Assembly: GCA_029933565.1 (NCBI GenBank)
Contig: JAOZNY010000001.1
Location: 4,356 to 43,171, forward strand
DNA length: 38,816 bases
Direction: 5' to 3'
DNA from: Bacteroidales bacterium
Lineage (GTDB): Bacteria > Bacteroidota > Bacteroidia > Bacteroidales > F082
The notes under the pieces were generated by a model, which saw nothing but the letters and a program-made list of their open reading frames with translations, made no database searches and was not told where the DNA came from. The stretch's first letter is position 1. Each line of letters begins with the position of its first letter. The translations under genes were made by a program, and so were the position numbers. Shown one piece after another: positions 7,342 to 14,661 of the stretch.

Positions 7342-9984
7342 ATGAAAAGGATCTTATTTTTATTATTAATTATTAGCACTACTAGCCTATTTGCCCAGAA
7401 AGAAGCCAACTTTTGGTATTTTGGTGAGGAAGCTGGTCTCAATTTTGGATCCGGTTCACCAGTTGCTCTTACAAATGGTGTTTTAAGTACCATGGAGGGC
7501 TGCTCATCCATTTCATCGTCAAACGGTGCATTGAGGTTTTATACCGACGGAATACAGGTTTGGAATCGTAATCACCTACAGATGCCTAATGGTTTTGGGT
7601 TGAAAGGAGATCCCTCAAGTTCGCAATCAGGTATTATTATACCAAAACCTGCAAGTGGTAATCTTTATTACATCTTTACAATTGACGACGTTGCACATGG
7701 AAATGGTGGTACTTATGGAATTAATTATTCATTGGTTGACATGGATCTTTTAGGATGGAAAGGTGATGTTGTGGATACTGTAAAAAATATAAACCTAACA
7801 ACTCCAATGTGTGAAAAGGTTACTGCTGTTGGTCATAATAATGGTTTCGATACCTGGGTAATTACTCAAAAGTGGGAAACAAATCATATTTATTCTTACT
7901 TGATTACCAATAATGGTGTAAATCATACACCAATTATTAGTGAAGTTGGAGTTTTAATTAATGGATCAATACATAATGCCAAAGGTTATATGAAAGTTTC
8001 ACCTAATGGTGAAGTGTTGGCCAAAGCCAATGCAGGTCTTCATTCAGTTGAAATATTTGACTTTAACAATATATCAGGAAAGGTTACTAATGCAAGGTTA
8101 ATTCCCGGTTTTGGTGGCGAACCTTATGGGATAGAATTTTCTCCTGATGGTAAATTGTTGTATGTAAATACATGGAAAACTAATAGTATTAAAGAATTGT
8201 CACAATTTGATTTGGAAGCAGGAACAATAGGTGATATAATTGCTTCAAAATATGTTATTTCATCGGGTACCGAAGGTGCATTACAACTTGGGCCTGATAA
8301 TCGTATTTATGTTGCCATGAATGGTAATGGTTCTTTATCAAGAATTAATCAGCCAAATACCTATGGAGAAGATTGTAATTTTGAATACGGTTCAGTAAGC
8401 CTTGGAGGAAGAAACAGCCGCTGGGGACTTCCACCATTTATACAGTCGTTTTTTAGTTTTAATGCCGGTTTTTATAACGACCAACCTTGTTTCACTGTTC
8501 CAACTCAATTTTATGAAAATTCATCGCAGGAACCTGACTCAGTTTTGTGGAGTTTTGGTGATCCTAATTCTGGAGATGATAACATCTCAGTATTGAACGA
8601 TCCACTTCACACATTTACTGCAACAGGTTTATATGCTGTTTCGTTAACCGTCTGGATTGAAGGAATTGAAATAGGTGTTAATCATCTTGTAATTGTTGGC
8701 GACAAACCAGAAATAGACCTTGGTGCCGATTCAACTCTTTGCGATGGGGAGACCTTATTTTTAGATGCAGGAGAAGGTTTCGATTCGTATTTGTGGAGCA
8801 ATGGTGAAACGTCAAGAACAATAAGTGTTGCAACTACAGGTGAATATTGGGCAGAGATTGGCGTTGATGATAATTGTTATAACCGGGATACAATTAATGT
8901 TACGTTTATGGCAAACCCAATTGCCGATGCAGGTATTAATCAACTTATTGTTATGGGTTCTACCACAGTTTTAGAAGGAGAGGGCTCAAGTGGAACTCCC
9001 CCCTACAATTATGTTTGGGAACCCGCCGGTCAGTTGGTTCAAAATGATATTGCTAATCCAACAACAGTTCCACTTAATGCACCTCAAGAATATTCACTTA
9101 ATATTAGTGATGCACATAATTGTACATCTAACCAATCAGAGGTTTTAATAAATGTTTATGAGCCCGGCGACGCATTAAGCGCATTGCCTTTTGCAAACCC
9201 TGACACTATTTGTAGAGGTTCGGTAGTATTTATTTCGGCTAATGCCAGTGGTGGTAGTGGAAACTATGAATATTCATGGTCAAATACAACTGGTGATACA
9301 TGGACTGAAGATAGTTTCTCCGATTTCCCTGACTATACTCTTTCGTATATGCTTACATTAACGGATGATGATGGAGGTGTTTTTACTACATCACTTCCTG
9401 TTTATGTCAATCAATTGCCGGTTATTAATTTAAAACCTGAAAATATGGATTGGTACAGACCAGATACAATTAAAGCCTGTGTTAGAGATTCTGTTTTTCT
9501 TGATGCCTGGTCAGGGTCTGAATACCCACCTTTGGAAACAGAGTATTTTTGGACGCCTTCAGGACAAACTGACAGAGAATATATGTCGATAACTAATGGT
9601 AGTTGGATCGATTTCCAAACCCACAATGTACACGTTCTTGATGGCGAAACAGGCTGTTCAAATGATGGAGGTATTACAATTTTCTTCGACTTTAATGAAT
9701 GTGCAATTGGTGTTGACGAAACTCCTGAAGAGAATATTGTTATTGGTATTCAGCCAAATCCTAACGATGGTAAGTTTAATATGTATCTTAATGAAGACTT
9801 AAGCAATCTTGAACTCAAGGTTCTGGATATCAGAGGTCAGGTTGTGCATTACCAAAAGTTTAATAGAGATTATTTCAAAGGTGAAGAAATTGAAATGAAC
9901 ATTGAGTTTCCTGAAAAGGGAATCTATTTTATAATGTTTACCTCAAAACAAAAACAGTTTGTTAACAAAGTATTAGTTAGATAA
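7342..9984 (+). CDS. T9SS-exported PKD-domain surface protein
   Basis: An 880-aa exported protein of unknown function. Residues 1-19 (MKRILFLLLIISTTSLFAQ) are a signal peptide. The N-terminal part, about 20-365, starts ANFWYFGEEAGLNFGSG and contains beta-propeller-like strands such as GIEFSPDGKLLYVNTW. A PKD domain follows at about 372-450 (VLWSFGDPNSGDD...HTFTATGLYAVSLTVW), then Ig/PKD-like modules to about 690. Residues about 800-880 form a type A T9SS C-terminal sorting domain: IQPNPNDGKF, LKVLDIRGQVV, FPEKGIYFIMF and a basic end KVLVR. By family knowledge it is moved to the periplasm by Sec and across the outer membrane by T9SS. No clear promoter motif was found in the short gap after the preceding terminator. 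A fragment resembling the end of this sorting domain lies downstream at 10213-10305. Confidence 0.88.
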   Translation: MKRILFLLLIISTTSLFAQKEANFWYFGEEAGLNFGSGSPVALTNGVLSTMEGCSSISSSNGALRFYTDGIQVWNRNHLQMPNGFGLKGDPSSSQSGIIIPKPASGNLYYIFTIDDVAHGNGGTYGINYSLVDMDLLGWKGDVVDTVKNINLTTPMCEKVTAVGHNNGFDTWVITQKWETNHIYSYLITNNGVNHTPIISEVGVLINGSIHNAKGYMKVSPNGEVLAKANAGLHSVEIFDFNNISGKVTNARLIPGFGGEPYGIEFSPDGKLLYVNTWKTNSIKELSQFDLEAGTIGDIIASKYVISSGTEGALQLGPDNRIYVAMNGNGSLSRINQPNTYGEDCNFEYGSVSLGGRNSRWGLPPFIQSFFSFNAGFYNDQPCFTVPTQFYENSSQEPDSVLWSFGDPNSGDDNISVLNDPLHTFTATGLYAVSLTVWIEGIEIGVNHLVIVGDKPEIDLGADSTLCDGETLFLDAGEGFDSYLWSNGETSRTISVATTGEYWAEIGVDDNCYNRDTINVTFMANPIADAGINQLIVMGSTTVLEGEGSSGTPPYNYVWEPAGQLVQNDIANPTTVPLNAPQEYSLNISDAHNCTSNQSEVLINVYEPGDALSALPFANPDTICRGSVVFISANASGGSGNYEYSWSNTTGDTWTEDSFSDFPDYTLSYMLTLTDDDGGVFTTSLPVYVNQLPVINLKPENMDWYRPDTIKACVRDSVFLDAWSGSEYPPLETEYFWTPSGQTDREYMSITNGSWIDFQTHNVHVLDGETGCSNDGGITIFFDFNECAIGVDETPEENIVIGIQPNPNDGKFNMYLNEDLSNLELKVLDIRGQVVHYQKFNRDYFKGEEIEMNIEFPEKGIYFIMFTSKQKQFVNKVLVR

Positions 9985-10048
9985 ACAAATATTTAAGTAA
10001 CAATGGTTGTCTGCTTTTTTTCTGATAAAAGTAGTTTAATAAGGTTCT

Positions 10049-10076
10049 TAAAATGAATAGGCAGTTATTCATTTTA
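10049..10076. repeat. Perfect 11-bp inverted repeat
   Basis: TAAAATGAATA / TATTCATTTTA with a 6-nt loop GGCAGT. It covers the ATG of the putative signal-peptide relic. No T-tract follows, so a terminator for the upstream T9SS gene is possible but unproven. Confidence 0.5.
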
Positions 10077-10305
10077 ATTATTATAGTATTTAGTGTTAAA
10101 TCTATCTATAGTTAGTACCGATGAAATAACTGATATTTTGGCAAAAGTATTGGTGACAAGTAAAAAAATAGGGTAGGAGTTTGCTAAAAATTAATAAAGA
10201 GTAGAGAAACTGGAACCAAGTATTGATTTCCCGAAAAAAGGTATTTATTTTATTAAGATTAAATCTGAAGAAAGAGATTACTTTTGCAAACTTTTAATTC
10301 AGTAA
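10053..10305 (+). pseudogene. Probable relic of a T9SS-exported protein (signal peptide plus sorting-domain end)
   Basis: Two protein-like pieces face the same way. At 10053-10115 an ATG frame reads MNRQLFILIIIVFSVKSIYS and stops; it looks like a Sec signal peptide. At 10213-10305 a frame reads EPSIDFPKKGIYFIKIKSEE..., ending CKLLIQ and a stop. This parallels the last residues of the neighbouring sorting domain (IEFPEKGIYFIMFTSKQ...KVLVR). The 97 nt between them hold stops in the frame of the first piece. The simplest reading is a deleted and decayed paralogue that kept only its two ends. The C-terminal piece is convincing; the signal-peptide piece could be chance. The ATG of the next gene overlaps the final stop. 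Confidence 0.5.
10279..10286 (+). promoter_or_regulatory. TAnnTTTG -7 motif for the Fsr-like transporter
   Basis: TACTTTTG lies 18 nt before the ATG at 10305 and inside the sorting-domain relic (its Tyr-Phe-Cys codons). It supports the ATG over the TTG at 10284, which overlaps the motif. Confidence 0.55.
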
Positions 10306-11477
10306 TGACAAAGTCTGACAAAACAAATAAATTTCAAACATCCAATGTGCTGCTGGTTTCAGCCTCACACATGCTTCACGATATTTATTCATCGTTTCTT
10401 GCACCTTTACGTCCTCTGCTAATTGAAAAATTTGGGATTACTCTAGCAATGGCTTCCCTATGGGATTTGATAATGAGGATTCCATGGCTGCTAAACCCAT
10501 TTATTGGCATGATTGCCGAAAAAACAGCAGCAAGATATTTCATTATTATTACTCCGGCAATTACAGCTGTAAGTATGAGTCTGTTGGGTGTAGCACCCTC
10601 ATTTACAATAGTTTCTGTTTTACTTTTTGTAATGGGGGTTAGTAGTGCTGTTTTCCATGTTCCTTCTCCTGTAATGATTAAAAGACTTTCAGGAAACTAT
10701 ACAGGCAGGGGCATGAGTTTTTTTATGTTTGGAGGCGAAATGGCGCGTACTCTAGGCCCATTAATTATTACTGCTGCTGTTACTTACTGGGGGCTTGAAG
10801 GAACATGGAAACTTATTCCTTTTGGTCTGATTGCTTCGTTTATCTTGTTTTTAAAACTAAGAAATATCAAAATATCTGATAGTTTTAAGAAAGGCGAAAC
10901 TGAGAAGCCACAATATTTAAAGACAATTAAAAAATATCTCCCGTTTTTTATGATATTGGTGGGAATAACATTGTTCAGGGCTATAATGAAATCGGGTCTT
11001 ACAGCATTTTTACCCACTTATTTCTATACCGAGAAAGGGGAGACCCTATGGTTTGCAAATTCAGCATTGGCTGTTTTTCAGTTGGCTGGTGCGGTGGGCA
11101 CTATCCTTTCAGGAAGTATTTCTGATAAACTAGGAAGGAAAACAACTCTTCTGATTATTAGTGTTTTGTCGCCAATTATGATGTTTTTATTTGTGAGTTC
11201 AACTGGTTGGGTGAGTTTTGTATTTCTGGTACTGTTAGGCTTTTTTGTCTTTTCTCCTGGACCGGTTCTTATGGCCTTGGTTCAGGATACTTCAAAAAGC
11301 CTGCCTGTTTTTATGAATAGTATTTATATGACTCTTAATTTTCTAGCATCGGCCACTGCTGTGCTTTTTGCCGGTTTATTAGGTGATTGGTTAGGGTTGG
11401 AAACTACTTATTTAATATCATCACTTTTAGCTTTGGGGGCAATACCGTTTGTATTAATGCTTAAGAAACAAAATTAA
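10305..11477 (+). CDS. MFS transporter, fosmidomycin-resistance (Fsr)-like
   Basis: A 12-TM major facilitator of 390 aa. The start is set at ATG 10305 (MTKSDKTNKFQ) because the promoter motif overlaps the upstream in-frame TTG at 10284. Recognised Fsr-group features are SHMLHDIYSSFLAPLRPLLIEKFG in the first helix region, a SSAVFHVPSPVMIKRLSG loop, SFFMFGGEMARTLGPLI, and EGTWKLIPFGLIAS before the central loop. Motif A of the second half is GSISDKLGRKTTL (about residues 275-287). Family members export small molecules, classically fosmidomycin; the real substrate here is unknown. It is followed by ywbE after 61 nt with no terminator seen. Confidence 0.85.
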   Translation: MTKSDKTNKFQTSNVLLVSASHMLHDIYSSFLAPLRPLLIEKFGITLAMASLWDLIMRIPWLLNPFIGMIAEKTAARYFIIITPAITAVSMSLLGVAPSFTIVSVLLFVMGVSSAVFHVPSPVMIKRLSGNYTGRGMSFFMFGGEMARTLGPLIITAAVTYWGLEGTWKLIPFGLIASFILFLKLRNIKISDSFKKGETEKPQYLKTIKKYLPFFMILVGITLFRAIMKSGLTAFLPTYFYTEKGETLWFANSALAVFQLAGAVGTILSGSISDKLGRKTTLLIISVLSPIMMFLFVSSTGWVSFVFLVLLGFFVFSPGPVLMALVQDTSKSLPVFMNSIYMTLNFLASATAVLFAGLLGDWLGLETTYLISSLLALGAIPFVLMLKKQN

Positions 11478-11538
11478 GAGGGAATTAGGAGTCAGGATGA
11501 AAGAATCAAGAGAAAACTAATTAATCATCAATAACAAT
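11478..11538 (+). other. Low-complexity AG-rich spacer
   Basis: GGAGTCAGGATGAAAGAATCAAGAG-type wording. It resembles the sequence encoding the last residues of the EamA gene at 27330-27361, so both may come from one dispersed low-complexity repeat. Confidence 0.35.
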
Positions 11539-11739
11539 ATGCAAGGAACGATTAGGAAAAATATAGAAGTTGGAATGTTGGTTAATATTGTTTTAAAGAA
11601 AGACCAGCGCAACGGAGAGTTAACCGAAGGCATAGTTGATAAAATCCTTACAAAATCGGCAAACCATCCCCATGGCATTAAAGTGCGCCTTGAAGATGGA
11701 CAAATAGGACGTGTTAAAGAAGTAATTGACGAAGAATGA
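11539..11739 (+). CDS. ywbE: YwbE family protein (DUF2196)
   Basis: A 66-aa protein matching the small YwbE family, whose members are found in many bacteria and have no established function. Family blocks visible are GMLVNIVLKKDQRNGELTEGIV, then a VDKILTKSANHPHGIKVRL block and GQIGRVKEV. The fold is predicted to be a small beta-barrel; a nucleic-acid role is often guessed and is inference here. The stop overlaps the start of the next gene (ATGA), which implies translational coupling, and a DEAD-box helicase follows in the same direction. The start is the only ATG before the conserved block. Confidence 0.9.
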   Translation: MQGTIRKNIEVGMLVNIVLKKDQRNGELTEGIVDKILTKSANHPHGIKVRLEDGQIGRVKEVIDEE

Positions 11740-12014
11740 AAGACTATAAATTATTAAACCCACTCGATTATAATGTGGGCAAACGGGTGAAGATTGTTGA
11801 AATATCCAATAATCATCTGGGAATATTAAAACAGCGGAAATCAAGAATAATAATGAAGGATGGTTTGCAAATAATGGAAGTAGTAAATCAAATCCGTTCA
11901 GTAAACCCTAAAATAGATATCAGCCTTATTATCTCAGGTCCATTGTGTAGTAAAACGCGTAAATACTTAAACGACAACAATGTGGTAATTTTGCAAACCA
12001 ATGATGATTTGTAA
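11736..12014 (+). CDS. Conserved-looking hypothetical protein, 92 aa
   Basis: I do not recognise a named family. The gene overlaps ywbE by 4 nt, so it is a genuine coupled gene rather than a chance frame. The product is soluble and basic in its first half (NVGKRVKIVEI, LKQRKSRIIMKDG). The C-terminal half is alpha/beta-like, with VNPKIDISLIISGPLCSKTR and a closing VVILQTNDD. There is no signal peptide or membrane segment. The regular hydrophobic pattern argues for a folded domain. Context with YwbE and an RNA helicase suggests RNA or ribosome-related work (inference only). Confidence 0.75.
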   Translation: MKDYKLLNPLDYNVGKRVKIVEISNNHLGILKQRKSRIIMKDGLQIMEVVNQIRSVNPKIDISLIISGPLCSKTRKYLNDNNVVILQTNDDL

Positions 12015-12018
12015 TCCT

Positions 12019-12026
12019 TATCTTTG
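12019..12026 (+). promoter_or_regulatory. TAnnTTTG -7 motif for the DEAD-box helicase
   Basis: TATCTTTG lies 17 nt ahead of the ATG at 12044, so the helicase has its own promoter even though it follows the ywbE pair closely. Confidence 0.6.
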
Positions 12027-12043
12027 CCACCTAATTATTTTGT

Positions 12044-13300
12044 ATGAAATTCCAAGAATACCGCATAGCCGAAGGCATTAAAACCAGCATAGCCAAACTA
12101 GGTTATAAAAAACCTACTGATATTCAATACAAATCCATTCCACCTATATTAAAAGGGGAGGACGTATTGGCAATTGCTCAAACTGGTACAGGTAAAACTG
12201 CCGCATTTGCCATTCCAATTTTGCATCTTTTACAGGAACGAAATAAAACAGGTCGTAATGAAGGAGTAAAATGCCTGGTTATGGCACCAACACACGAGTT
12301 GGCATTACAAACGGAATCTGTTTTTAATACCTTGGGTGAAAATACCAGAGTTACTAGTTTTTGTATTCACGGTGGGGTAGAGCAGGAGCCACAAATTGAG
12401 AAGTTGAACAAAGGTGTTGATATTGTGATAGCCACTCCGGGCAGAATGTTTGATTTGGTAAGTCAGGGCGCATTAAATTTAAAAGGTGTACAAATATTAG
12501 TTTTGGACGAAGCCGACCACATGCTCGACCGTGGGTTTATTACAGATATCCGCGATTTAATGAAGCATATCCCCAAGAGGCGTCAAACATTATTCTTTTC
12601 TGCAACCATTAGTCCTAAAATTAAGAAACTTGCATATTCTTTGGTTAACGATGCCATCCGCATTCAGATTTCGCCAAAGGATCCGGTAGCAAAAAATATT
12701 GAACATGCCATTGCTTTTATTGAAATGGACGATAAGCGTTTCTTTTTAGAAAGTTTGATAAAAGATAATCCTGAAAAGAAGATATTAGTTTTTGTAAGAA
12801 CCAAAGTAAGGGCTGAGCGTGTGAAGAAGGCCATGGAAAGGGTTACGATTGTTACTGATACTATCCACAGCGATAGATTGCAGGAAGAGCGCGAACAAAC
12901 AATGAAGAATTTTAGAAGTGGAGAATTAAAAGTTTTAATTGCTACTGACGTAAGTGCCAGGGGAATTGATATACCAAATGTAGATTTTGTTGTAAACTAC
13001 GATATGCCTGAAACTTCTGATAATTATGTTCACCGTGTTGGACGTACTGGCAGAGGGCGTGAAAAAGGACAAGCAGTTTCTTTTTGCAGTGAAGAAGAAA
13101 AATATTTGTTGACAGAAATTGAAGAGAATCTTGGAAAGTCAATTCAAAAGATTGAAATATCTAAGGGTGATTATAAAACAACGCTTGAAATTACCGGAGA
13201 AAAAGTAGATGACTGGCAATCGTTGATGAAGGAGGCTGATGAGTTTGAAACATCTCGACGTAGTGGCTCAGGAAAAGGTAAAAAAAAGAAACGCAAATAA
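12044..13300 (+). CDS. DEAD-box ATP-dependent RNA helicase (RhlE/DeaD-like)
   Basis: A cytoplasmic RNA helicase of 418 aa involved in RNA unwinding (ribosome assembly or mRNA decay in relatives). Motifs appear in order: Q motif GYKKPTDIQ (about 21-29), I AQTGTGKTAAF (about 45-55), Ia APTHELALQ, GG HGGV, Ib TPGRM, II VLDEADHMLD (about 152-161), III SAT, V TDVSARGIDIPN, VI HRVGRTGRG. Motif Ia reads PTHELA instead of the usual PTRELA. The short C-terminal tail ends in a run of Lys/Arg (GSGKGKKKKRK), typical for RNA binding, with no DbpA-like domain. It converges with the TPR gene across a terminator. Confidence 0.95.
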   Translation: MKFQEYRIAEGIKTSIAKLGYKKPTDIQYKSIPPILKGEDVLAIAQTGTGKTAAFAIPILHLLQERNKTGRNEGVKCLVMAPTHELALQTESVFNTLGENTRVTSFCIHGGVEQEPQIEKLNKGVDIVIATPGRMFDLVSQGALNLKGVQILVLDEADHMLDRGFITDIRDLMKHIPKRRQTLFFSATISPKIKKLAYSLVNDAIRIQISPKDPVAKNIEHAIAFIEMDDKRFFLESLIKDNPEKKILVFVRTKVRAERVKKAMERVTIVTDTIHSDRLQEEREQTMKNFRSGELKVLIATDVSARGIDIPNVDFVVNYDMPETSDNYVHRVGRTGRGREKGQAVSFCSEEEKYLLTEIEENLGKSIQKIEISKGDYKTTLEITGEKVDDWQSLMKEADEFETSRRSGSGKGKKKKRK

Positions 13301-13354
13301 GAATAGAGAAAATGTCCTATAATTAATATTATGTTAAATAGGAAATAAATAAAG

Positions 13355-13388
13355 AAGGGGAAATGTAATTATCATCTCCCCTTTTTTT
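13355..13388. terminator. Terminator between the helicase and the TPR gene
   Basis: AAGGGGA / TCCCCTT stem (13355-13361 / 13377-13383) is followed by a run of seven T on the plus strand. The minus strand also runs into T-rich DNA (CCCCTTCTTTATTT). Confidence 0.8.
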
Positions 13389-13416
13389 ATGTTCTATAAA
13401 AACTTAAATTATTAAA

Positions 13417-14574
13417 CTATTTGTTTAACTCCTCAAGTTTATCGTTCATCTTAAGTCGTGCGTAAGCTTCTTTTAAAGCAGTAAGTGTAAATATATCCTC
13501 AGGGTTAAGTTCAAGTGATTTTTCTAACCAAGGTACAGCATTTTTCAAATTTTCATCTGCCTCGCTAGTAATTTCATCATATTCCTTCATAGCATCCAAA
13601 GGAAGATCATTGGCCTTGCTTTGAAGTTCTGCTGCCTTATTTACATAAATAGCACCTATATTATAATAAGCTTCGAAAAATTCAGGATTTACCTCTGCAG
13701 CTTTCTTATAATATTTTTCAGCACTTACAACATCACTTTGGTCGTCGTAAGTCTTTCCCAATAAGAAAAATAAATTAGCATTTGTAGGATCCTTTTCTAT
13801 TGCTGAAAGTAAAATTTCTTGAAGTTTTTCTGTTTCACCTTTTTCAAGGAAAATCTGGGCAGTTTCTAGTAACAGACTAAGTTCGTTTGGAAACTTCTCT
13901 CTTCCTGTTTTTAAAATTTCTAGTGCTCTAACAGTGTCGCCTAATTGCTTAACCGAACGATTGTAAAACATATAAACCCTTGGGTCAGGAAAATCAACAT
14001 CAACACATTTTTGTAAATATTCAGCGGCTACTTCAGGATTATCAGACATCACTCCTGCCATTCCAATATTGAAAGCGGCAATAGTATCAAACTGACCTGC
14101 ATCTTCTGAAATTTTAAAAGCATATTCAAAATCTGTAATGGCACCCGCATATTTCTCATTCATTTCTTCATCTGACAAACTACTGGCTTCTTTAAATTTT
14201 TGTCCTCCGTTTTGATAAAAAATATTTACAAGATTCTGCAATTGTCCATTAATTTGGCTGGTGCTTTTACCTTTTACGTCTAGTTCCTTTGCTTTTTTAA
14301 GAGCTTCGTAAGCAACTATTGCGGCATTATTGTCTAACTCTTTATACGCTGGCAACGGACTAGATGCAATATTGTAATAAATCTCTCCTTTATAAAGCCA
14401 GGTTTTTGCATCGTTCATTGTTTTTGCATGAACACAGGCTTTGTCAATAGCCTCTTTTGCCTTATCAAGTTTTCCATCTTTGTTGTAATTATAGGCACTT
14501 GTTCTTTCAAAACTTTGAGAAAATCCAATACTCAAAATCATACTTAAGCCTAATAATAACGCAATCTTTTTCAT
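13417..14574 (-). CDS. Secreted TPR-repeat protein
   Basis: A 385-aa protein with a signal peptide (MKKIALLLGLSMILSIGFSQ, cut near residue 20). The rest is helical with TPR units: DAKTWLYKGEIYYNIA (about 55-70), a block around AFNIGMAGVMSDNPEVAAEYLQ (about 170-190), NANLFFLLGKTYDDQSDVV, and NPEFFEAYYNIGAIYVNKA. The last unit, LEKSLELNPEDIFTLTAL, is a clear TPR. It is likely a periplasmic or outer-membrane-associated adaptor; its partner is unknown. It has its own promoter motif and is in the same direction as gyrA, 87 nt downstream. Confidence 0.85.
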   Translation of the reverse strand: MKKIALLLGLSMILSIGFSQSFERTSAYNYNKDGKLDKAKEAIDKACVHAKTMNDAKTWLYKGEIYYNIASSPLPAYKELDNNAAIVAYEALKKAKELDVKGKSTSQINGQLQNLVNIFYQNGGQKFKEASSLSDEEMNEKYAGAITDFEYAFKISEDAGQFDTIAAFNIGMAGVMSDNPEVAAEYLQKCVDVDFPDPRVYMFYNRSVKQLGDTVRALEILKTGREKFPNELSLLLETAQIFLEKGETEKLQEILLSAIEKDPTNANLFFLLGKTYDDQSDVVSAEKYYKKAAEVNPEFFEAYYNIGAIYVNKAAELQSKANDLPLDAMKEYDEITSEADENLKNAVPWLEKSLELNPEDIFTLTALKEAYARLKMNDKLEELNK

Positions 14575-14599
14575 CTTAACTATTTTTTATTATGAAATG

Positions 14600-14607
14600 C
14601 AAATATA
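14600..14607 (-). promoter_or_regulatory. TAnnTTTG -7 motif for the TPR gene
   Basis: The minus strand reads TATATTTG, 25 nt ahead of the ATG at 14574. Confidence 0.55.
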
Positions 14608-14661
14608 TTTATATTCAACTTACTCCAAATATTATGCCCTTATTTAGAAGTAATAAAAGGT

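Noticed and set aside
10284-10304. TTG start for the Fsr-like transporter
   Set aside because: It overlaps the -7 promoter motif, so the ATG at 10305 is more likely.
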